Positions 48,321 to 57,184 are shown, numbered from the stretch's first letter. The stretch is 64,000 nucleotides of DNA from Streptomyces sp. NBC_00390 (GCF_036057275.1 NZ_CP107945.1:7626001-7690000); one strand, 5' to 3'. Numbers and translations: made by a program. Notes: generated from the letters alone by a model not told the origin.

Positions 48321-48607
48321 TTAGTGCGTTGTGGCTAACCGGATTTCGTTCGAGGCGTGCGGCGCGGGTGATCATCTGGACAGAGGTACGGGTGCGGTCG
48401 CGGGCATGAAAGAACGGGCCCCTTGGTAGTGACGCGGTTACGACACCAGCACGACCAAGGAAGCCCGTTGCCCGATCAGTTGAGCAGTACCACTGTGCCT
48501 GCGTCCACCGCGGTCACCCCTGCGTGTGACTGCTACGTGCACCGGTTCGGTTCGATCGCTCCGGGGCTGCGGGCAGGCTGCTATCCCAGTGACATGACGG
48601 ATGCGGA

Positions 48608-49414
48608 GTGGGCTCGGCGATGCCGGTTCCGGCCTGGCTGCTGAAGCGGGGCGGGCGTCCGGAGGCGTACTGCCACCGCGAGATACTCGACGCGGTGCGC
48701 TACCTGGTCGACAACGGCGTGAAGTGGACGGCCATGCCGGTCGACTTCCCGTACTGGCGGGCGGTCTACGACTTCTTCCGCCGCTGGCGGTCCTACGGCT
48801 ATGTGCGTGAACTGCACGAACGCCTGCGACGTTCGGCGAGGGAACGCTCGGGCCGCAACGCCGAGCCCAGTGCGGGAGTCATCGACAGTCAGTCGGTGGA
48901 CGCCTCCGAGACCGTCGGCGAGGACAGCCGCGGATACGACGGCGGCAAGTCACGTGACGGCCGCAAGCGTCACATCCTGACCGACACCGAGGGCCTGCTC
49001 CTGGAGGTCACCGTGACCACGGCCGATGTGCACGACTCCAAGGCCGCCCCCGCACTGCTGGAGACGTTCATGGACCAGCCGGGCCGGCTGCTGAAACTGG
49101 TGTGGGTCGACAGTGCCTACCAGGGTCCGGCGCTGGCGAAGGCGTTCGCCCGCCACGGAGTCCGGACCGAGGTCGTGCGCCGCTCCGACGGACAACGCGG
49201 ATTTGTCGTCCTGGCCCGCAGGTGGGTCGTGGAGCGCACGCTGAGCTGGCTGGCCCGCTCACGCCGCCTCAACCGCGACCACGAACGCCGCCCCGACCAC
49301 CACGCCCAGATGGTGTGGTGGGCCGCCGTGATCAGGCTGTCCCGGCGCCTGGCCGCAGACGCTCCGCGCTGGCCGGAGAAACGCCCCGCCCGACTGCTGC
49401 GGGCACGGGCATGA
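48608..49414 (+). CDS. IS5-family transposase, N-terminus frameshifted
   Basis: 268 residues from the GTG at 48608. The DDE nuclease pattern is IDSQSVDASE, WVDSAYQG and VVERTLSWLARSRRLNRDHER. The typical start (MTDAEWA...) lies at 48594 in another frame, and joins only if about seven bases near 48615 were lost. Transposition activity is therefore doubtful unless translation begins at the GTG. Confidence 0.8.
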   Translation: MGSAMPVPAWLLKRGGRPEAYCHREILDAVRYLVDNGVKWTAMPVDFPYWRAVYDFFRRWRSYGYVRELHERLRRSARERSGRNAEPSAGVIDSQSVDASETVGEDSRGYDGGKSRDGRKRHILTDTEGLLLEVTVTTADVHDSKAAPALLETFMDQPGRLLKLVWVDSAYQGPALAKAFARHGVRTEVVRRSDGQRGFVVLARRWVVERTLSWLARSRRLNRDHERRPDHHAQMVWWAAVIRLSRRLAADAPRWPEKRPARLLRARA

Positions 49415-49898
49415 ACCGTCCGTCCTTCGCCCGCACCAGCCAGCCCCGCTTCTCCAGCACGTAGGCACGGTGCCGGATCCTCTCCACCTCGTTCTTGATC
49501 TCCGCCTCCCGGCCCACCGCCCGCGTCAGCTCCACCCCGTTCACCGGCCCCGAAGCAGCCACCACCGCGGCGAACACCTCCCGGTACAGGCCGCTGAGCA
49601 CCTCCTCGCCCATGCCCGACCGCCACACCGGCGGCCGCTCGCCATGCCCCGCGCCGGGGCCGCCCGATCCCACGGCAGCAGCCATCCCACCACCGGACAG
49701 CACGGAAACCGGCGTATTCACCGCGCCCTCCCCGGCCAGCACCGACACGAGCTCCTCACGCCCCACCCGGGCCCGCTCGACCCGCTCCCGCGCGGCATCC
49801 ACCTCCGCCTGAGCCTGCTCCAGGACCTCCGTCCAGGACTCCAGATCCTGCCTCGCCCGCGCCTCACGCTGTTCCATCAACCCCAGCACCGACGGCAT
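49332..49898 (-). CDS. IS passenger protein with coiled coil
   Basis: 188 residues from the ATG at 49898. Residues 5-55 are a charged coiled coil (MEQREARARQDLESWTEVL, then AQAEVDAARERVERARVG) and the C-terminal part holds a winged-helix-like segment (VFAAVVAASGPVNGVELTRAVG). Streptomyces IS elements carry similar genes. It overlaps the transposase end antisense by 83 bases. Confidence 0.65.
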   Translation of the reverse strand: MPSVLGLMEQREARARQDLESWTEVLEQAQAEVDAARERVERARVGREELVSVLAGEGAVNTPVSVLSGGGMAAAVGSGGPGAGHGERPPVWRSGMGEEVLSGLYREVFAAVVAASGPVNGVELTRAVGREAEIKNEVERIRHRAYVLEKRGWLVRAKDGRFMPVPAAVGRGVSPASAERLRPGAGTA

Positions 49899-50020
49899 CG
49901 CACCCTCCTCGATCCACAACAAGCCGTCCGCTGCCTGCCCCTACCCCTCCGCGATCATGCCCCGCACACGACGAAGCCCCTGCTCATCGAACAGGGACTC
50001 CCTTTGCCACAACGCACTTA

Positions 50021-50600
50021 GAACCGGCGGGATTCCTCGCACCTTCGGACGCTGAACAGCGCGGAGGTGTAGAAGACGCGCTGGAGTCTGCGGTTGTATC
50101 GCTGAGGGCGTCGCAGGTTGTCGCTGATCTTGCCGGAGTCGCGCGGGACCGGGGCGACGTCGCCGAAGCCGGCGAGGCGGTCGGGGGTCCCGAAGACGGT
50201 CATGTCGCCCCGATGGCCGCCAGGAACTCGGCGCCGAAGATGATGCCAAGGCCCGGCATGCTGGTGATCACGTCAAACGAGCGGTGGTCGCGAAACCGGG
50301 CCTCGATGAGCTTGTCGACCTCCGCGACCTGCTGGTTGAGGCTCATCACTTCCTTCGCCAGCGTGTGTGCACCATCTGGGCGGTCAGCCTTCCCCGGGCA
50401 GGCTGGTGTGCTGGCGGCCGGCGGCTTGGACGGCTGTCTCGGCGAGCCGGTCGGCGCGGAGCTTGCGGTTGCGGAGCCAGGGCTCCAGCCGTTTCGTGCA
50501 GATCCGGCGGAGGGCGGCCGGAGTCTGGTAGCCGGGGGTTAGAGGTTCGGTGTTGGTGAAGTCCAGCGCACCCTCTAGACCGAGAAAGATGCGCATGCCG
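50021..50600 (-). pseudogene. Main part of a split IS110-family transposase
   Basis: In several frames the minus strand reads TPGYQTPAALRRICTKRLEPW, then RADRLAETAVQAAGRQHTS, VDKLIEARFRDHRSFDVI and TSMPGLGIIFGAEFLAA, and TVFGTPDRLAGFGDVAPVPR. This is the C-terminal catalytic half of an IS110-type transposase with at least two frameshifts. The last 50 codons are at 48171-48320, beyond the IS5 insertion. Confidence 0.8.
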
Positions 50601-50754
50601 ACTTTGGCGAACCCTTGCCGCACTCGGGTGCGGTATCGGTACGCTCGCGCAGAGTGTCTTCCACACAACCCGGAGCGGACACGGCACAAGTCAGCTGCTG
50701 GCCGGAGAAGAAGAGCACTGTGATCTGGACGATGGCGCGCACAGTAGGAAAGCG

Positions 50755-51963
50755 ATGACGGTGGCCGCACCACGGTGGGCCTCGGTCGCGGCCGAACTGA
50801 GGCGGTACCGCTCCGCCCCGACAGCGGCGCAGTTGGAGCTCGCTGCCCGTCTGGATGTGAGTCTGGCAGTAGACACGCCGGCTGCTGTGGCAGCGGGCAT
50901 CCTGCGCATGCATCTACGGGAACCGCTGCAGCTACGCAGGGCACGCGAGTGCACCTATGGGCAGTCCTCCTATCTGAATGACCTGGCGGAGTTGACCGGC
51001 GCTGCCGTGCCAGAGGAAGGCGTCGACCGTGAGCTCGCCGATGGGTGGATCAGTGCCCTGCACGCCCAGTGTGTCGCCGAGAGCCTTGAGCACTGGAAGC
51101 CCGAGCCGGGCGAGGTGACCGTCTGCCGCAGTGGGCCCGGGGACCGCTTCGATGTGATCTCCTCGATCGCTGCCTCGGGAAGGCTGTACTTCCGTGGCGG
51201 GGGTGGCCAGTGGGCGTGGCCGCAGCACGTGCAGCGCATCATCCGGGCGGGCGAGCAGGAGTACACGGACGCCGTCGCCAAGTCGAAGCAGCAGACCGCG
51301 CTTCGGCGGAAGAACGTGCATGTGCTGGGCCGCGGAGAGCTGGAGCGCCTGAACAAGTGGAGGGTGGAAGACCTGCCCGGTCTGGGTGCTCTGCGGGCTC
51401 TGGAGGATGCTCTCGCCCAGGCTCCCGACGAACGGCCGATGCAGGTGGTCCTGGAGCAACACCCGCAGATCCTCGGGCACCTGGTCAGCGGCAATCACCG
51501 CACCTTCGTCAGGCATCAGGTGCGGTTCGCTGACAAGTTCGTGGCGGACTTCGTCATCGGCGGGGTCACGTCCATGGGCATGCTCTGGCGGCTCGTCGAG
51601 CTGGAAAGCCCCACAGCCCGGCTCGTCCTCAACGACGGGCAACCCTCAGCGACACTGCGGAAGGCCGTTCAGCAGATCCGGGACTGGCGCCGGTGGATCG
51701 CAGAGCACTTCCACACAGCCGGTGATCCCGAGGACCGGGGAGGTACAGGGCTCGAAGGTATCCGGCTCAATCCTCCCGGACTCATCATCATTGGGCGGGA
51801 CGACCCCGCTGCGCCAACCGAGACGATGCGCAACGAGCTCTTGGAAGAGACCCGCATTGAGATCCGCACCTATGACTGGCTCGTCCGAGCAGCCGCGTCC
51901 CGTCCGCCGATGAGGATCGGAGCTCTGGACATCGAACTCGAGGAATCTTGGGACGAGGACTGA
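50755..51963 (+). CDS. Shedu-like (DUF4263) defence nuclease
   Basis: 402 residues, ATG. The C-terminal 190 residues follow the SduA/DUF4263 nuclease pattern: LEQHPQILGHLVSG, FVRHQVRFADKFVADFVIGG, LWRLVELESPTARLVLNDGQ, LRKAVQQIRDWRRWI and GLIIIGRDD. Candidate active-site residues are Asp265, Glu282 and the third position, which here is Glu284 where the family normally has Lys. The N-terminal half is helical and specific to this protein. Shedu is a single-gene anti-phage system; the altered residue leaves activity open. Confidence 0.8.
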   Translation: MTVAAPRWASVAAELRRYRSAPTAAQLELAARLDVSLAVDTPAAVAAGILRMHLREPLQLRRARECTYGQSSYLNDLAELTGAAVPEEGVDRELADGWISALHAQCVAESLEHWKPEPGEVTVCRSGPGDRFDVISSIAASGRLYFRGGGGQWAWPQHVQRIIRAGEQEYTDAVAKSKQQTALRRKNVHVLGRGELERLNKWRVEDLPGLGALRALEDALAQAPDERPMQVVLEQHPQILGHLVSGNHRTFVRHQVRFADKFVADFVIGGVTSMGMLWRLVELESPTARLVLNDGQPSATLRKAVQQIRDWRRWIAEHFHTAGDPEDRGGTGLEGIRLNPPGLIIIGRDDPAAPTETMRNELLEETRIEIRTYDWLVRAAASRPPMRIGALDIELEESWDED

Positions 51964-52063
51964 CACGCCGGGGCACCGGCTTGATGGATCCTGTCGACTT
52001 CCGACCTTGAGGATCAACTGACGCGCTACGTCCCCCGCCGGGAGGCTCCAGTGCCGAGCCCCC

Positions 52064-52543
52064 GTGCCCGGCGGCCGAGCGGATGCGGGCCTTGGCGAGC
52101 CCGCGCACGGGGGTCGCGCAGTTCCTTGCCCGGGCGGAGTCGAGAGGTCCGCGGCCGCCTCATCGACGTACCACAACGACAACTCGCATGGCTTGGTCTG
52201 GCAGGTCCACGGCAGCAAGACCTTCCACAGCTACCTCAACCCTGACAAGCACCTGTCGGCCGAAGCGGCGGTCATCGGTGAGACCACCGGTGAGGAGCCG
52301 CCCGAGCACGATGCGGCCGATCGCCAGTCCGTCACCATGCGCCCCGGTGACCAGCTGTGGAGTCACGCGCTGACACCCCACTGGGTCACCACTGGGTCGG
52401 CGCTTGCCATGAGCGTCACTTTCTCCCACGGTGGCCTGTGCCATCAGGGCCGCTTCTGTGAGCGGGAGCTGGCCCTGCGCGCCTACTGGGACAAGAACCC
52501 GGGCGAAGCGTGGACGCATGACCTGCGCAATGTCCGCTACTGA
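52064..52543 (+). pseudogene. Truncated cupin-like (JmjC-type) protein
   Basis: 159 residues. From residue 36 the sequence is cupin-like (YHNDNSHGLVWQVHGSKTFHSY with the HxD-type metal pair, then RPGDQLWSHALTPHWVT as the second His). The N-terminal 35 residues are low-complexity and do not fit a family start, so the 5' part of the gene is missing. A fragment left between Shedu and the AspRS gene. Confidence 0.6.
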
Positions 52544-52547
52544 GACC

Positions 52548-52589
52548 GCGTCCCACGACACGAGGCACTGGGCCCGTGTCGTGGGACGC
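52548..52589. terminator. Bidirectional terminator
   Basis: Perfect 15-base inverted repeat beginning GCGTCCCACGACACG, with a 12-base loop, between the plus-strand cupin fragment and the minus-strand AspRS gene. Likely stops both. Confidence 0.8.
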
Positions 52590-52602
52590 AGCCAGCGGCC
52601 GG

Positions 52603-53919
52603 TTACGGGGTGAGCCGGTTCGGCCCGCGGAAGAGGAACGTGGCCTCGCGGATGGATTCCAGACCGAGCATCACCATCAGCACCCGCCCCATCCCCATGC
52701 CGAGCCCGCCGTGCGGCGGGCACCCGTACCGGAACGCGTTCAGGTAGTCCTGCAGCGGCTCGGGGCTCATGCCCTTCTCGGCGGCCTGCTTCAGCAGCAC
52801 GTCGTAACGGTGTTCGCGCTGGGCGCCGGTGGTGATCTCCAGCCCCTGCCACAGCAGGTCGAAGCTCAACGTCACGCTCGGGTCGTCGGCCAGCCGCATG
52901 TGGTAGAAGGGCCGGATGCTCACCGGGTAGTGCGTGATGAACGCGAACTCGTGCCCGGTGGCCTCCTTGATGTGAGCCGAGATGCTCCGCTCGCCCTCCG
53001 GGTCCAGGTCCTCCTTGACCCCCGCCGGGTCCCAGCCACCCTTGCGCAGGATCTCGTGCGCCTCGGCCATCGTGATGCGAGGAAAGGGTGTCGTGGGGAC
53101 GTTGACCTCCACGCCGAAATGCTCGGCGATTGCCTCACCGTGTGCGTCGGCGACGTTGGCGATCGCATGGGCGAGCATCTGCTCCTCGAACGCCATCACG
53201 TCCTCGACGCCGTCGATCCAGGCCAGCTCCACGTCGACGCCGGTGAACTCGGTGGCGTGCCGGGAGGTGAACGACGGCTCGGCCCGGAAGACCGGCCCGA
53301 TCTCGAAGACCTTGTCGATCCCGGCCGAGATCGCCATCTGCTTGTAGAACTGCGGCGACTGCGCCAGATAGGCGCTGCGGTCGAAGTAGCCGAGCTTGAA
53401 GACCTCCGCGCCGGATTCCGAGGCAGTGCCCATCAGCTTGGGGGTGTGCATCTCCGTGGCGCCCAGCTTGTAGGCGTACTCGCGCATGCCCTGCTCCAGG
53501 GTGGTCTGCACGGCGAGCATCAGCTGGGTGGCGGGACGGCGGCGCACGTCCAGGAAGCGCCAGTCCAGCCGCTGCTCCAGGCCAGTGTGCTCGTCGATCG
53601 GCAGCGGCGTAGCGGCCAGGTTCAAGACCTCCACCCGCTCGGGGACGATCTCCAGGCCGCCGAGCTTGACCTGAGCGGCATCGACGACACGGCCAGTGAT
53701 CTTGACTGCGGACTCGGGAGTCAGGGATTCGAACTGGGCCTCCAGTGGCCCGTCGTCACGCTTGTGGGTCACCTGCACCATGCCGGTGTGGTCCCGAACG
53801 ATGACGAACTGCATCTTGCGCTGCAGGCGGAGCGTGTTCACCCACCCGCAGACGGAAACGGTACGGCCAACATGTTCTCGCAGGTCGGAGACCAGTACAC
53901 GGCTAGTGGTGTGGATCAT
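52603..53919 (-). CDS. aspS2: Archaeal-type aspartyl-tRNA synthetase
   Basis: 438 residues from the ATG at 53919, with GGGAGGG upstream. OB-fold anticodon domain first (VCGWVNTLRLQRKMQF), then class II motifs: motif 2 FRAEPSFTSRHATEFT, motif 3 GLGMGMGRVLMVML. AspRS-specific THYPVS and FDLLWQGLEITTGAQ are present. It lacks the large insertion domain of the bacterial AspRS (about 590 residues in Streptomyces), so it is the archaeal/eukaryotic form and is likely a second copy. It is preceded by a T-box-like leader. Confidence 0.92.
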   Translation of the reverse strand: MIHTTSRVLVSDLREHVGRTVSVCGWVNTLRLQRKMQFVIVRDHTGMVQVTHKRDDGPLEAQFESLTPESAVKITGRVVDAAQVKLGGLEIVPERVEVLNLAATPLPIDEHTGLEQRLDWRFLDVRRRPATQLMLAVQTTLEQGMREYAYKLGATEMHTPKLMGTASESGAEVFKLGYFDRSAYLAQSPQFYKQMAISAGIDKVFEIGPVFRAEPSFTSRHATEFTGVDVELAWIDGVEDVMAFEEQMLAHAIANVADAHGEAIAEHFGVEVNVPTTPFPRITMAEAHEILRKGGWDPAGVKEDLDPEGERSISAHIKEATGHEFAFITHYPVSIRPFYHMRLADDPSVTLSFDLLWQGLEITTGAQREHRYDVLLKQAAEKGMSPEPLQDYLNAFRYGCPPHGGLGMGMGRVLMVMLGLESIREATFLFRGPNRLTP

Positions 53920-53929
53920 CGCAGCCCTC

Positions 53930-54176
53930 CCAGGGGCGTCGTCATGATCCCTTGGGAGCGTGGGCGAGAAGGGTACTCGCGGTGCCACCACGCCTTTGCC
54001 ACCGCGCGAACGCGATGGCCTCATTCGTGCCCGATGACGGGGGCCAGCCGGCGGGGCATTAGGCCTATCGGGCCATTCCTCCCTGCACTCAGGAGGGTCT
54101 TCACTCCGGGGCGCAAGGCTGCCTTTCCAGCTTCCGGCAGCTCTCTCGGCTCGCGTGATCCCGCAGCTACTTGTCT
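53930..54176 (-). promoter_or_regulatory. T-box leader, probably tRNA-Asp specific
   Basis: In the RNA sense the upstream region has the parts of a T-box: GAGAGAGCTGCCGGAAGCTGG as stem I with the AG-type bulges, a specifier loop GTGAAGACCC whose central codon GAC (at 54099-54097) is an Asp codon, and the T-box sequence GGTGGCACCGCGAG at about 53990-53976. Downstream, GCTCCCAAGGG could pair with CCCCTGGGAGGG, hiding the ribosome site. This is the translational form known from actinobacterial ileS, here in front of AspRS. Confidence 0.75.
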
Positions 54177-54575
54177 CCGTCGACGCGTTGCTCGAAAGCA
54201 TACGAGGGCTGCGCTCATGGCGGCAACGGACTACGTCTGCTCCAGCGATTCACCCATATGCGCGGCTGCCTTGACTGGCGGGTGCACTATCAGATTTCAC
54301 GGAGTCTCAGTGCCCGGTCTACTTCGTGGCGCGGCCCAACACCCCAACCGAGGTGGCGCCGCACGCCGGACGGCGTACGGGCAGGCATCGAGCTCAAAGC
54401 AGGCTCTCGCGTCGTCGGGAGGTCCCGCCCTGGTCACGGAAGTGCCGTGCCGTTTCCCCGGCATGATGAGACCCGTGATCAGGACGGCTTCGTCGCTTTC
54501 GGCAGGATCGCCTGAGTGTTGGTGGGGTACTGCCGTGAGGTCGTGGTGTCAGCGGACGCGGATAGGCTCGAACGC
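54177..54575. other. 399-base gap between AspRS leader and neck genes
   Basis: No gene I can support. Contains the promoter of the T-box transcript on the minus strand and probably the junction of the cargo with the phage late genes. No clear repeats at the border. Confidence 0.45.
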
Positions 54576-55019
54576 ATGAGCGTGCCTGCTGAAGGGCTGA
54601 CCCTGGGGGCCGTCAGCGCCATTGTCGAGAGAAGGATCCTCACCAACAAGGTCAGGGTTGAGCGAAAGGGTGAGCCCGTGTTCAACCCTGACACTGGCCA
54701 GTACGAGCCCGGGCCACCGGTGAAGGTGTACGAGGGGCCCGGAGCCATCTTCCCGGCAGGTGGACCGTCCGTCGTTCTTCATCTGGCTGGACAGGCGTAC
54801 GTCGACGACACCCCGTCTCGCTACCGGCTGCTGACTCCTCTTCCGGCTCCTGTCGCGTCGCGCGAGGACACCGTCAAAGTCATCGAGTCTGGCGACGAGT
54901 CGGCAATCGGCCGTACTTGGCGCGTGGTTGACATCAGCGAGACCTCGACGCTGAGCGTCGTCCGTACGACATGGGTCGACCAGAACACGCAGGCGCAGAC
55001 GAGTGGAGCGAAGCCGTGA
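54576..55019 (+). CDS. Phage head-tail connector protein, DUF6093-like, copy 1
   Basis: 147 residues from the ATG at 54576. Beta-rich with the pattern VRVERKGEPVFNPDTGQYEPG, then VKVYEGPGAIFPAG, RYRLLTPLPAPVASRED and GRTWRVVDISETSTLSVVRT. These are actinophage neck proteins, here duplicated: the next gene is a clear paralogue. Its stop overlaps the next start (GTGA). Confidence 0.72.
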   Translation: MSVPAEGLTLGAVSAIVERRILTNKVRVERKGEPVFNPDTGQYEPGPPVKVYEGPGAIFPAGGPSVVLHLAGQAYVDDTPSRYRLLTPLPAPVASREDTVKVIESGDESAIGRTWRVVDISETSTLSVVRTTWVDQNTQAQTSGAKP

Positions 55020-55441
55020 CTACGGGCATTGACCCTGACGAGGTACGCGCCCACCTGGAGACCAAGTTGCTCGTGGACACGGTGAGAATCACCCGACCTA
55101 CAGGCAGCGCGCCACTGGACCCGGAAACAGGGCTGCTCGGCAGCGCGCCGGTTGACGTCGTCTATCAGGGGCCGGGGGCAGTGCTGTCCGGGCACGGCCA
55201 GGTGACTGCTGAGGGCATCGTCGGCCGACAGTGGCTCGACGACACGGTCTCCTGGTACCGGCTGCTGACTCCGCTTGGTGCACCTGTGCCAGCGCGGTAC
55301 GACCGATTGGAAGTGCTTGCCGCGCGGGCCGAGAACTCGGCGACGCTCGGGCGCGCGTGGCAAGTCCTGGACCCTTCCGAAGCCTCTACCGTGGAGCTGG
55401 TGCGAGTGACCCGCCTGGACGAGATCACCGCACCGTCATAG
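55016..55441 (+). CDS. Phage head-tail connector protein, DUF6093-like, copy 2
   Basis: 141 residues, GTG start. Parallel to copy 1 throughout: VRITRPTGSAPLDPETGLLG, VDVVYQGPGAVLSG, WYRLLTPLGAPVPARYD and GRAWQVLDPSEASTVELVRVT. Two adjacent paralogues suggest a tandem duplication of a neck gene or two subunits of a ring. One other copy of this fold is usually present in phages. Confidence 0.72.
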   Translation: MTTGIDPDEVRAHLETKLLVDTVRITRPTGSAPLDPETGLLGSAPVDVVYQGPGAVLSGHGQVTAEGIVGRQWLDDTVSWYRLLTPLGAPVPARYDRLEVLAARAENSATLGRAWQVLDPSEASTVELVRVTRLDEITAPS

Positions 55442-55479
55442 CGGCTGGAGATGTCCCACACCCCGCATACGCTCGCCGT

Positions 55480-55899
55480 ATGAAGATCACGGACACCCGA
55501 CCAGCCGACGTAAGGCACGTACGGATAGCCACCAGCGGCACGGCAGGCTCGCTTACGATCGGCGGCGTCGACTACTCCCGATACGTGTCGGGGTACACAG
55601 TGCATCAGCTCGCCGGGCAGCCCGCGCAGGTGGTGCTCCAGCTTTCACCGGCCAGGACCAGTGCAGACTTCAACGGGTACGCGCGCGTCGCCATCGGTGA
55701 GCCATACGAGCCGGGCGAGGCCGCTGCTCGGTTCCTGTCAGCCATCGACGCCTCGCTGCTGGAGAAGGCCGCGATGAACCGCTCGGACCTCAGCGGCCAG
55801 CAGTACGGCTACACCGCGGCGGTGCTCGCCCAGCTGCAGCAGTGGGCGCGGGGCGAGTTCGAGGAGCCCCAGGAGATGACCGATGGCCTCACCCCGTAA
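55480..55899 (+). CDS. Hypothetical phage tail-region protein
   Basis: 139 residues from the ATG at 55480. The N-terminal 90 residues are compact and beta-rich (IATSGTAGSLTIGGVDYSRYVSGYTV), followed by a helical part. It overlaps the start of the next tail gene by 17 bases. Function in the neck or tail is likely from position only. Confidence 0.65.
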   Translation: MKITDTRPADVRHVRIATSGTAGSLTIGGVDYSRYVSGYTVHQLAGQPAQVVLQLSPARTSADFNGYARVAIGEPYEPGEAAARFLSAIDASLLEKAAMNRSDLSGQQYGYTAAVLAQLQQWARGEFEEPQEMTDGLTP

Positions 55900-56320
55900 C
55901 CCCAACCCCAACGCGCATCTCCGCGCCGGCGCACACAGCAACGCGGCACAGATAGCTGCCCAACTGGATGTCCGTGCGGCGCGAACACTGCCGGAGACGG
56001 TCGGCCTGGTGCAGCACTACGCCATGCTGCTGGAGACCCGGATCAAAGCGAAGGCCTCTGGCAGGCCGGGCCCGAATGCGCCGACCGGTGACTACCGGCG
56101 CAGCTGGACCCACGAGATTGCCACCGACGGAGTGACCGTCACGGCGACAGTCGGCACTAACAAGCCGCAGGGGAGACGGCTTGAGTACGGCTTCGTCGGC
56201 GCTGACAGTCTCGGGCGTATCTACAACCAGCCCCCCTTCCCCCATGTCGGACCTGCGGTGGAGGAGATCCGGCCCCTGTTCGTGGCGGCTCTCGGTGAGT
56301 CACTCGTGGGCGGCTCGTGA
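55883..56320 (+). CDS. Tail component, HK97 gp10-like
   Basis: 145 residues, ATG. The pattern ETRIKAKASGRPGPN, TGDYRRSWTHEIATDGV, GRRLEYGFVGADSLGRIY and PPFPHVGPAVEEIRPLFVAAL is that of HK97 gp10-type proteins, which help join the tail to the head. Position before the tail terminator fits. Confidence 0.82.
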   Translation: MASPRNPNPNAHLRAGAHSNAAQIAAQLDVRAARTLPETVGLVQHYAMLLETRIKAKASGRPGPNAPTGDYRRSWTHEIATDGVTVTATVGTNKPQGRRLEYGFVGADSLGRIYNQPPFPHVGPAVEEIRPLFVAALGESLVGGS

Positions 56321-56421
56321 GCTTGCTGAACGAGGACCTGCATCAGACCGTAGGTAACGTATGCCAGCACCACGGCTCGGCGCCGCCCGTGAGCGACCGA
56401 GCCCAAAACGCCGAGCCCCAC

Positions 56422-56976
56422 TCAGTCACTTCTCTGAAGATCTCGGCGGCAGGCCTCGAGATAATGGTCGCCTGCGGTCCCAAGGTCCTTCACGATCGCC
56501 TCCAACCGCTCGTACTGCTCAAGGAGACCGCGGCTGTCTGGGGCGGCGTTCAGATCACGCCAGAAGTCATTGCCGCCGTTGCGGGCAGTCCGCCAGATCT
56601 CCCGACCGGCCAGCCGTGCTGGCTCTGCACCGAAGAGGGCGACTTGGTTGTATGCCTTTCGCAATTGCGTGCGCAGCTCGCGCCAGCGAGCCTCCGTATC
56701 GGCGCGCTGACTGGCAGCATCCGAGCCGAGAAGGAGCCGCAGGTCGGACCGTATGAACTGCAGTGCCTCCTCGCCCGCCAGCGAAAGCCCGGCGTAAGCC
56801 TTGAGGCGCTCGTCGCGGAGCCACGCTGCATGGCCGGCCGCGGAGCGCAAGGACTCCAGCTCGCGGCTGTCCTGCGCGCGACGCCGCTCAAGAAAGGCGT
56901 TGCCTACCGAAGTCAGGACCACCCCGCCCAATGTGGCTCCGACAGTGATCAGCTGCGTCACAGTGCCTGAATCCAT
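56422..56976 (-). CDS. Membrane-anchored hypothetical protein (moron)
   Basis: 184 residues from the ATG at 56976, with GGAGG upstream. One N-terminal hydrophobic helix (VTQLITVGATLGGVVLTSVG) followed by charged helices with many Arg and Glu. It is inserted on the opposite strand between two tail genes, which is the classic moron position, and its layout is like the gene at 25617. Such genes are often expressed from the prophage and may change host traits or block other phages. No family named. Confidence 0.65.
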   Translation of the reverse strand: MDSGTVTQLITVGATLGGVVLTSVGNAFLERRRAQDSRELESLRSAAGHAAWLRDERLKAYAGLSLAGEEALQFIRSDLRLLLGSDAASQRADTEARWRELRTQLRKAYNQVALFGAEPARLAGREIWRTARNGGNDFWRDLNAAPDSRGLLEQYERLEAIVKDLGTAGDHYLEACRRDLQRSD

Positions 56977-57184
56977 CGTCCCTCCCTGCCGACGTGTACA
57001 CAGCAAGCATTCCGTGGATCCCCGGCTTCACGACACCTGCCCGGCGTTGGCCTATGGCTTCTGCTCATCGGGTCTTCGTTGCCGGATATGCCGCCTGAAA
57101 CCGCGTCGGGGTGCTGCACTCCGCCTGATCGACCTGTAAGCCAACGCGACCGTCAGCCGTATCTGTGACGACGAGGAGGAATAG

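Larger units (their letters stand above)
48324..50017. mobile_element. IS5-family element inserted in an IS110-type transposase
   Basis: 1694 bases bounded by terminal inverted repeats that read GTGCGTTGTGGC at both ends, each flanked by TTA, which fits a 3-base target duplication. It holds the transposase at 48608 and a minus-strand passenger gene at 49332. The left 270 bases carry no convincing gene apart from the transposase N-terminus. Confidence 0.75.
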
